DNA of 64,000 nucleotides from Tritrichomonas musculus (taxonomy: Eukaryota > Parabasalia > Tritrichomonadida > Tritrichomonadidae). Shown here one piece after another: positions 10,444 through 19,300 of the stretch (its first letter is position 1; the number at the start of each line of letters is the position of its first letter). A program made the position numbers and the translations under genes. The notes beneath the pieces are model-generated. The model worked only from the letters and a program-made list of their open reading frames with translations, was not told where the DNA came from and made no database searches. Location: positions 2,418,001 to 2,482,000 of the forward strand of contig JAPFFF010000011.1 of the NCBI GenBank assembly GCA_039105265.1, given 5' to 3'.

Positions 10444-11010
10444 ATGACTTACGAAGTGTTACGCAATCATACTGATTATGAAATACTAACTGAGTACCCA
10501 CATACAGTCAGACGTCATAGAGATGGTCGTGTGATAAGTGAATGGTTTGATGATAAAGGATATGTTAAATTGAAGTTGAATCAGACAGCATATATGAAGC
10601 ATCGTATCATAGCTGAACAATGGATTGTAAATGATGATCCAGCTACTAAAACACAAGTCGATCACATTAATCATAACAGATCTGACAATAGAATTAGCAA
10701 CTTGCGTTGGATATCAAATAGAGATAACTGCAAAAACAAATCACGTCATCATGGAGTTGAATACACGTTCATAACTGAGTTGGACATAAGTAATTCGATT
10801 GAAGTCAATGAATATAATGGTCATGAATTTACTGGTTACTACTATCATATTGATGAAGACCAATTCTATCTTCAGACAGCTGATGATTTATATCGACGAC
10901 TACATATTAACAATGATCGTGGTAGTGAATTTGTGTTACTCAATGATATCAATCATAAGACAGTTAAGGTAACCATCAACACATTTAAACGTCAACATGA
11001 TATCATTTAA
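10444..11010 (+). CDS. HNH endonuclease (NUMOD4/HNH homing type) in the Polinton
   Basis: 188 aa from the ATG at 10444, chosen over an upstream extension because it sits in the CAAATG context and directly opens the domain. Residues 1-50 resemble a NUMOD4 DNA-binding module (YEVLRNHTDYEILTEYPHTV). Residues ~55-100 are an HNH nuclease: HRIIAEQW, then VDHINHNRSDNRISNLRW, then NRDNCKNKS, with His-Asn metal and catalytic residues in the expected order. The C-terminal ~85 residues are a second, unrecognised module. Enzymes of this family nick or cut DNA and often act as free-standing homing endonucleases. Here it lies 25 bases behind the polymerase gene on the same strand. Its role in the element (homing, replication or recombination) is inference. 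Confidence 0.85.
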   Translation: MTYEVLRNHTDYEILTEYPHTVRRHRDGRVISEWFDDKGYVKLKLNQTAYMKHRIIAEQWIVNDDPATKTQVDHINHNRSDNRISNLRWISNRDNCKNKSRHHGVEYTFITELDISNSIEVNEYNGHEFTGYYYHIDEDQFYLQTADDLYRRLHINNDRGSEFVLLNDINHKTVKVTINTFKRQHDII

Positions 11011-11081
11011 TGTAACGTTACAGTAATTCAATTAAAAACATTGCAATTCATCAATGTAAATTTTTATTCGCATCACAAACC

Positions 11082-11534
11082 ATGTCTGTCACTAGCTTTG
11101 TTGAAACAATCAAACCAACTAATGATGATAAGTTAATTGTCTATCTTGATAGTAAGATATACCCTATTGATTTTGGCATTAGTGTTCGACCATTACTAGT
11201 CATTGATGGCAACAGAACCATTGACATGAATGAGTTGATTAACATCTTTGGTAAGGTACCATACATAACTGTACGTGAGAATCGTTATCGAACAGTATAT
11301 CGTGATCCAATGCTGTTAACCATTGACTTAACACCAAGACAATTCACATCAACTAATGATGAAACTCATACCTATTACAAGTATTACATCGATAAGTTAT
11401 GCTTACGTCATGAGTTGAAACGTTATGAATCAATCTACACCAAAGCAAATGATGCTATCAATGAATACAGAAGTAAACTCAATGAACAAACCTCAGTTGA
11501 TGCGTTGAGAGATGCTACTAATGATGTAGTTTAA
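11082..11534 (+). CDS. Polinton hypothetical protein, 150 aa
   Basis: Not recognised. It is a soluble protein with a beta-rich first 110 residues (VYLDSKIYPIDFGI, PYITVRENRYRTVYRDPMLLTIDLTP) and a charged helical C-terminus from about residue 115 that may form a coiled coil. It follows the HNH gene by 71 bases on the same strand and precedes a 12-bp tandem array. The start context is CAAACCATG, close to the CAAATG pattern of the neighbouring genes. There is no signal peptide or membrane segment. By position it could be an early or replication-linked gene, but nothing in the sequence proves it. Confidence 0.7.
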   Translation: MSVTSFVETIKPTNDDKLIVYLDSKIYPIDFGISVRPLLVIDGNRTIDMNELINIFGKVPYITVRENRYRTVYRDPMLLTIDLTPRQFTSTNDETHTYYKYYIDKLCLRHELKRYESIYTKANDAINEYRSKLNEQTSVDALRDATNDVV

Positions 11535-11562
11535 ACGATTCATTTTTGGTTACCACTCCAAT

Positions 11563-11783
11563 GCATCATTCAAGTCATCACTCCAAGTCATCATTCAAGT
11601 CATCATTCAAGTCATCATTCAAGTCATCATTCAAGTCATCACTTCAAGTCATCATTCAAGTCATCACTTCAAGTCATCATTCAAGTCATCATTCAAGTCA
11701 TCACTTCAAGTCATCATTCAAGTCATCATTCAAGTCATCATTCAAGTCATCATTCAAGTCATCATTCAAGTCATCACTTCAAG
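11563..11783. repeat. 12-bp tandem array (CAAGTCATCATT type)
   Basis: About 18 units of CAAGTCATCATT or the variant CAAGTCATCACTT follow the stop codon of the 150-aa gene. A Ser/His/Lys open frame across the array (to 11818) is a by-product of the 12-base period. The array begins the non-coding interval of the element. Confidence 0.88.
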
Positions 11784-11859
11784 TGATACACTATGCTATA
11801 CATCAAGTGATACACTAAACACATCATTCAACATGTCATGCAAAGCCAAAAACAAAAGT

Positions 11860-12105
11860 GCAAAAACCAACCGTCTTCGTGAGTGTGTTATGCATTCGAT
11901 GAGGAATCAACATACGTACCCGGGATTGTACATCAACCCCTCACAGGAAAGGAACTACACACACTATGGTTGGGGAACGTGATTTAACACGTTCATTACT
12001 AGTATACACCTACCGGTAGATGCTTTCGTGTTACACATATCACAAGCAATGGCTTACCTTAGGTGTTGATTCGCTACAGGCTCCATCACAAGTGTGATAA
12101 AATAA
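11860..12105. other. Non-coding Polinton interval with several short hairpins
   Basis: No open frame is supported here. Visible foldable pieces are GAACGTG/CACGTTC (11975-11981 with 11988-11994), the exact palindrome CTACCGGTAG (12010-12019), and ATCACA-AG-TGTGAT (12085-12098). The base composition is less AT-rich than host spacers. It could be a structured RNA, an origin or a regulatory zone, and I cannot decide which. It lies directly beside the tRNA-like unit. Confidence 0.45.
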
Positions 12106-12109
12106 CACG

Positions 12110-12201
12110 AAAAATCGGTACTGCTATGAATCGAACTCATGCCTGCCGCCGAAGCTGGGAGATACGCTTCATGACTCAACCACTGTACCACGTCTGGCCA
12201 G
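12110..12201 (-). ncRNA. tRNA-like Pol III unit with A box, B box and T-run
   Basis: On the minus strand, TGGTACAGTGG (12180-12190) matches the A-box consensus TRGYNNARNGG. GAGTTCGATTC (12128-12138) matches the B box GGTTCGANTCC at 9-10 positions, at tRNA-like spacing. A run of five T (12110-12114) ends the unit as a Pol III terminator would. Between the boxes GAAGC/GCTTC can form an anticodon-like stem, but its loop is 10 bases, and I cannot pair a proper 7-bp acceptor stem. It is therefore tRNA-like, not a normal tRNA. A 12-bp palindrome GTCTGGCCAGAC lies at its 5' edge. It could be a tRNA-derived element, a small regulatory RNA or a decayed tRNA. Confidence 0.5.
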
Positions 12202-12333
12202 ACACTAGTTAGTTGCAATATGATATTTAAACCATTCCCATTACATTACATAATGCATTACATAATAAGCACATAAAATTTTTCATTTGTTTTCATATCA
12301 CATTTCATAATATGATTTTTTATCTCATAGCAA

Positions 12334-12585
12334 ATGTCAAGCATCAACACTGAATTGTTTAACGATACTGCTGTTATTCAATCACTCAAATCAAAGCAAG
12401 ATGTCAACTTAAACGTTGATGTCAATGTTAAGCCTAAGTCAAAACGTGGACGCAAACCAAAGTACTTCACTGATGAAGAACGTATCAATGCACGTAGGTT
12501 ACAACAAAAGCAATACCGTGAACGTCGTAATAAAGAGCTAGCTGAATTACGTGCAATGAAATTAAACATGAGTAATGAAAAATAA
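12334..12585 (+). CDS. Polinton small basic AT-hook protein, 83 aa
   Basis: A highly basic small protein. Residues ~30-40 (SKRGRKPKYF) contain an AT-hook core, RGRKP, that binds the minor groove of AT-rich DNA. A long basic helix follows (ERINARRLQQKQYRERRNKELAELRAMK), resembling a bZIP basic region with a short zipper. It is likely a DNA-binding protein of the element, perhaps packaging or regulatory. The ATG is in the CAAATG context, about 130 bases from the tRNA-like unit and transcribed away from it. It converges with the minus-strand gene at 12603, with 17 bases between the stops. Confidence 0.75.
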   Translation: MSSINTELFNDTAVIQSLKSKQDVNLNVDVNVKPKSKRGRKPKYFTDEERINARRLQQKQYRERRNKELAELRAMKLNMSNEK

Positions 12586-12602
12586 TTTTTACTCACACCA
12601 TT

Positions 12603-13211
12603 TTATGTTAGCTTCATTTTTGGTGGATCACATGGCTTCACCTTAATGGTGACAAACATAGGGCTCTCCAACAGCACAGGCTGGTATTGAAAGTCAACCA
12701 ACTCTAACTCAATCTGTTTGAATGAATCAATGTTAACAACATTTTTAATTGGCTTACCATACGTTTCAAAGTTTTGCATGATTGGAATGCCCTGTCCAAT
12801 AACATGATCAATGCTGGCGATAACTGATGGTGTATATTCAACTTCACCTATGTTTGATTGTATAGCTTGACCCTGCTTCGATATGAGATATAGCTTATTA
12901 GCATAATCAACTATCGGCACCTCACTTAGAAATGGTACATTTTTTGGAAGCTCTTCATTGAGCTTTATGTTATACAACCCAGTAACCAACGCAAGTCGAT
13001 GTGATATATGTGTAAACTTAAATTCATCCACCAATGGTGTGAATTCAATCTGACCATTGTTCATCCACCTGATATTAAAGCAAGCATGCTTAGTGTATGT
13101 TAACAAGCGGTTAATGTAATCTACATCAACATCATACGTGTCATCACATTGAATAGTATGTATGCCTGCATCCCATTCAAATACAATCACATCATCCTTA
13201 GATATCGTCAA
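12603..13211 (-). CDS. Polinton candidate minor capsid (penton-like) protein, ~202 aa
   Basis: Not assignable by a catalytic motif. The sequence is almost all beta-type, ending with IELELVDFQYQPVLLESPMF and a short strand. Polinton and adenovirus-like single-jelly-roll capsid proteins often end with such a strand-Asp-turn-strand pattern. A block near residue 70 (HRLALVTGLYN) looks like a conserved family signature. The gene converges with the AT-hook gene and diverges from the giant fibre-like gene. The role as penton or minor capsid is inferred from fold pattern and context. The start is uncertain, and the interval given is the supported open stretch. Confidence 0.5.
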   Translation of the reverse strand: MTISKDDVIVFEWDAGIHTIQCDDTYDVDVDYINRLLTYTKHACFNIRWMNNGQIEFTPLVDEFKFTHISHRLALVTGLYNIKLNEELPKNVPFLSEVPIVDYANKLYLISKQGQAIQSNIGEVEYTPSVIASIDHVIGQGIPIMQNFETYGKPIKNVVNIDSFKQIELELVDFQYQPVLLESPMFVTIKVKPCDPPKMKLT

Positions 13212-13345
13212 TATATTCTTAGTATTAATTGATGCAACATGATATTTTATATATTCACAATTTCATGGTATTTGTATGTTGGTTTGCAATCGATTGTATT
13301 GTGGCCTAGTACTTTGCAATGATAAAAGCATTTTACCCTCATTAA

Positions 13346-16300
13346 ATGATCACTCCATTAGCTGCGCATGCATTATCACTTAAAAATAAAGGTTATAAAA
13401 TCAAGCCTAAAAATGGTGAGCTTAAGATAACACATAATGGTTCAACTGATAATGTTCGAATCAATTGCATATACACTAAGAAAGAGATTGATGAATTAAT
13501 ATCAAACTCAACACCAGAACAATACTTCACACTTAATGAATCAGATCAGCTTTACCTATACAAACCATCATCCATAAGTCAAACGTCAAAGTACTACGTC
13601 ATGACATGGAACATCGATCCAGATTACAACATACCACTACATACTAACTTCACTTTCATTGATCATCTCTTCAACCATGCATGGTCATTGATATGGGATG
13701 GTGATTCATGGACAGGTGATAACGTTGTGAATAACTCATATGCTAAGCTATCAACATATGAAAGTAAAAAAGGAAGACCATATATTTATGTACAACACAC
13801 TGAACGTATTGCGAGATGGTTAAGCAGCTTTGAAGAAGTGTCATCAGATACTAACTATGCAACAGCACTATGCAAGTACATTCAAAACTGGCGTTTGGTA
13901 TATGGTGATGGAACTATAATCGAGTTGAATGATTCAAACAGTAACATTACACCAACATCATCATCTCAGATTGCTATTAAAGATGTTCCATGTGATATAC
14001 ATTACTTCTCTGTCAAGTTAACAAGCAAGGTATCGAGTAAGAATTTACTTTATATCATGGCTGATATTGTTATTGACGACTTTACCACACCATTACGATG
14101 GGACATGCATCCAGTTACACCAATCGATGCATCATTCATTAACACATGGGATGACAGTGTTGTAATTGAATCATTTAGATATGAACGTAGAGTCAGACAC
14201 TCAAATAAGATAATCGAACCATCAACTAAGAAGAACATTAACATATACATTGAGAAAGATTACTTCGAACAACTACCTGAAAACGCAGATGAAAACTACA
14301 ATCCATTCGATACAATCATCTCACAGCAATTCTATGAAGTAACACCAGATCCACGTAACTGCACTACATTAACAACAGATCATAACATATTCTCATCCAA
14401 AATCATATGGGCTGATAACATCATGACAATGCGACGTGATCTTAACGTTGTTGGTGGTACACTTGATGTGTTGTCATACGACTACGCTATCTTGAAAGCA
14501 ATCATCAATTCTATTCAAGAACAGATGAGGTTACAAGCTAAATACAATAACTATGTCAATGACCTTCAAAAATATATAACTATAACTAAGAATGTATTAA
14601 GCATTGTGTCAGGTGCTATTAAAATTGCAACAGCATTATCTGAGTTCTCATTTGACAGTGAGAGTATGGCATTAAACACAACTCATACAGAAGACTTTCA
14701 CTTCCCTGACTTTCCTGGTGGTGGTTCAGGTGGTGGTGGTGGCGGTGGCAAGTTCCCAGGCATAGATATCGTTGGTCAGTTCTTACTTAAGTATGCAGCT
14801 AATGCATTTGGTCAACAGTTTAGCAGATACCTACCATCGCAAACAGATACACCTGCAGCAACATCATCATTAACTGCAACAGCACTTGTGTTAAGTGCAT
14901 TAGAATCATTAACTCAAATAGGTAACGCAACTACCACATTAATTGCAGGTGGACTTACATTCGATCGTATACCAACCATAGTTGATAACACACGAACGAT
15001 ATATCAATCACTACAAACGTTCACTGATTCAATACATGAGTTGCGACGCAGATGGAGAGAACGAACTAACAACAATACCATTGTCGATCATACAATTACT
15101 AACACTGATGAGATGGAGTTAGATGAAGATGATACAAATGAAGAAGTAAATAATATTCCATGCGTTAGATTGACTCATGAAACAGTTACCAACACATCAG
15201 CTTTTAGTCAACCATTATTCGGTGATCATACCATTGAATCATTATCAAACCTATCAATAGATGAACTACTTGATTTGAACACATACGATCCAATTGAAGG
15301 TCCACAAATAGGTGACATCATGGTTAGACGAGTAGGTGACAATCGATTTGGCTTGATATATGTAACACGTGTTAATGATAAGGGTGTTAATAAGATAATA
15401 TACATGAGACGAATTGATAATGAAAGCAGCACGTTAACGTCACAACAATTAAGCTTACGCACAATGAGAAGCGTTAATACCAACTCAATGTGGAGTGTCA
15501 ATGACAATGGTACGGTTTATACAGCAGCTCAGATCGAACGCATGGAACCAGATGAGAGGTATCAATTTGAATCATCACATCCAGAGTATATATTCACACG
15601 CAACGTTGATAATGAGATGGGAGTTAGCTGGACTGAAGTGAGGGACATGAATGGTTCCATTCAAGCTGTCATTGATGTGAGAATAGCAGTTAGTACTGAT
15701 GTTAGCAGTGATGAGATATCAATTCATAGTCCTGAGTCAAATATCACGATCAACTCACACGGCATCAGTATGCAGCAAGGTGATATCAACGCAACAGGAC
15801 AGGATGAAGTACATGAGTTAGTTGCTAACGAACATAATGTTGTCGTATCAACTCATGAGTTAACACCAACTACAGATGGCTCAGTTACAATTCCAAATAC
15901 AACACTCACGTTGGCTGACATTGAACAGATGGTTTGGTATGAACGACGTAGGTTAACCATTGAGAATCCAGCAATACGCTTCAGACCACATGTTCCAACG
16001 TTAAATGATGCTGATGAGGAGTACACTGAAGTATTATATAATAACAACGTCATTGGTGTGATTGATCGTAGACATCTCAATCAAGTATCAATAGATGATA
16101 ATCACATAACCATTTCCAATCCACATACCAGTCTCGTACTCACTGATAGTGACATAGCATGGGTACGTCAACATGATGAACAGCAGCAAACAATACGTCA
16201 AACATTACGTGGCTTCATATCAAACATCACTGATCGAATAGAACGCATCAACAACAACATTGAATGGTTATTAGATCATCCTAATTCAACTAACCGTATT

Positions 16301-19300
16301 ATCGTTGGACGTGGTTCATCCATATTAATTCCAATCGTTGATGTGTTGTTATACATCCCTCGTTTGATTCACAAAGCAGGTGAAGAAACACTTGCATTAC
16401 TTTCCGAAGTTGATAATGCAACATACTCCACTTATGATGATGGTCTTGATGCAATCATTGAGTGGTGCACTGGCAATGGCATTGATATATCATTACCTGA
16501 TGATACAAATGAGGCAATCTCATTAAACTCATGTGTAAACATATGTAAAGCATTCAAAGATACCATCAAAGGTCCACTTGCATTGCTCGCGTATAAGATC
16601 AAAGATGTTGAAAGTAAATCATCAGGTCAGCTACCAAGTTCAGGTGAGTTTGATGCAGTTGAAGGTTATCCTAATTACTATGTCAAGCATGATGACATAA
16701 CAGTGTATACACCAACTGTTAGCAGTGAAACGAATGTTGATGATCCAGTTAATGATCCAGTCATAATCATGAAGATAACACTACCAACCACACTCAAAAA
16801 CAAACTCACTGCTGCTACCAAACCCGTTGATGTGTTTAAGATTCACTTACCCAACATGTTATTATTCGATTGGCAAGGTAACATCTTAAATGACTTCATC
16901 ATATCAGCTAAAGACGGTAAGTTCATCTGCCCAGAGTTGACACACAACGTAGCACGTGATTGTTGCACATACTCAACACGCAAACGAGATGATCCTGAGA
17001 TAATGTTTGCAACTGACTTCAATATTGAACCATACATACGCTTCTTGAATGGTGACATTGTGATTCATAACCTACTCTCATCAGATGCATTGGTATCATG
17101 CAAGCCAACCATCAAGTGTGACATCATAGATGCAACTAATGCATTGAAGTTACAACACTCTGACACATATTACTTCTATCGACCATCAATGATTGACTAT
17201 GATGAACATGTTAAGTACACTGACATGTTTGCGAATGAACAACTTGAGTATGAATGTGAGTGCTATCGAATGGTGTATAAGATACCATCAACGTATGACA
17301 TACCAACCAACTTAACGTTCAAATTTAGTGAGTACTGCTTTGGCAACACATGGGCATTGACATGGGATGGTAACAAGTGGGTTGGTGACAGTATTCAAGG
17401 TAGGTTCCAAAGCAAGGTCATCAGCAAGTGTAAAACACGTGATCCTAAGGAAGATAACTATGGTTCAACTGGTTGTATGGTTGCAGTCAAGCGTGATACG
17501 TTGAATTACAGAGCAATACCTGAAGACAAAGCACATGGCTTAGCATATTCACTACTTAACACATGCCGCAATGATGGCAAGTATGAGGTCCTGATTAAGT
17601 TGCGTGATGGTAGATTGGTTAATGCATCTGAGTATGAACTCAACATTGGCTATTCATTTATACTCAATGGTGCAACGATGGATGGTTATGATTTGGTTGC
17701 AATGAGTTGTACATATAATAATTACTCAACATCAACACTCAAAGTAAGCGACATTGAATTACTATACCTTGACTTGACATTGCCACATCAAGAGCATACC
17801 ATGAGGTTATCATTCACAGTCGGTGAAGTTCATAATAAAAATGATGTATATGATAGAGGATACGTTGATTTAAGTGGAGCACTTGATACAGTCGAAAGAG
17901 TGGCATATGTATGGAGTAAGACACCCACTCAAACCAGCAATGATGATGGCTTAACACCACGTGATATTGCATTATACCTTCGTCATGATTACACTGATCC
18001 TATTGATGAAGTTAATTGGGATCCATCTACAAATGCATTCGAATACATCATCAAGCAACAGTTCTATGAAGTGTCACCTAATCCAAACTCAGCTACAACA
18101 CTATACACTGACTTCAACATTACATCATCGAAGATAATCACTGCTGACAATATCACTACAATGAGATCTGACTTGAATCTCGTTACTAACAACGTTGATG
18201 TAGTATCGTATGATGTTAAGGAAGTGCAATCTAAGGTTGATGCACTTGGCTCGCAGATGACTGACCAACAAGCTAAGACTAAATACCTTGAGAAGGAAGT
18301 TGATAAGATTGATATGAAAGCTAATGTTGGTATTGCGTTAGGTGCTGTTGGCTGTGTGTTAGGTGCCACTGGCATAGGTGTTGCTGGTAAGGCATTATCA
18401 TTTGCAACGAAGGGTGTTGGTTCAGCTGTCAAATCAGGTGGTCGTGAGTTAGTTAACACTATAACTAAAGCTAGTGATGTTGGCGCTGATGTATTGGATG
18501 ACATGGTAGGTAAGCTGACTGATGAACTGCCTGATATTGGCTCTGATATATTCTTCGGTGATTTAGTTAGTGGTGCTACGGCCAGCTATGCTGGACGTCC
18601 GACTATGTCGGCCGCAGCAACGTTAAGTGTAACTAACAGTTCAACTCAAGCTGTCACTCAAGATGAAGCGTTAAGTAGAATAGCTCAATGGTGTGATGAA
18701 GAATACATACCAGTAACAGAGATGAACTTCAGTGATGAACTCGATGATCCATCTAAAGTGGCAATGACGTTGACATCAACAATGGACATGTGTAAACGAT
18801 TCAGACATACACTCAAGCCTACCATCAAAGCACTGGCAAATGCAATCAGTGATGTATCTGTACAGATGGATGGATATGTTAACAAGAATGAGTTAGCACG
18901 TAATGATACCATTGATGTTGTTGGCAAGGTTGATGGTAAAACGATTCAACTCATAGCTGAAGACACAATCACAAGTGGTGTACTTAAAGTCAAACTCATG
19001 GTTAGAACGATTAGCGAGTTCAATGACATTGACTATGATGAACAATATGTTACAATCAACATTGTGGATGATGCAATAGCTGAGTTCATTGGTACAGATA
19101 CATTTCCAGCAGCAAAGATGAGTGGCAACATCATTACGATTAACAACCCACACAACGTACAGGTCACAAGCATAGTTGTTAAAGAAAACACATCGGTTAG
19201 ACAATTGACACTCACAACGAATGATTTAGCATATACATGTGACATTGACGCAGTGAATAAAAGCATTGATTCATTACGTGCTCAACTTGAGTTGAACGAT

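Noticed and set aside
11563-11783. CRISPR-like array
   Set aside because: Units are contiguous 12-mers without unique spacers.
11546-11818. Ser/His/Lys-rich 90-codon frame
   Set aside because: It is the 12-bp tandem array read in frame; no domain or independent start signal.
11860-12105. Hammerhead ribozyme
   Set aside because: CGATGAGGAA near 11896 and CGAAA near 12107 recall the core, but CTGATGA is absent on both strands in this interval.
12110-12201. A standard tRNA gene
   Set aside because: The A and B boxes are good, but no 7-bp acceptor stem pairs and the anticodon loop is too long, so I call it tRNA-like only.
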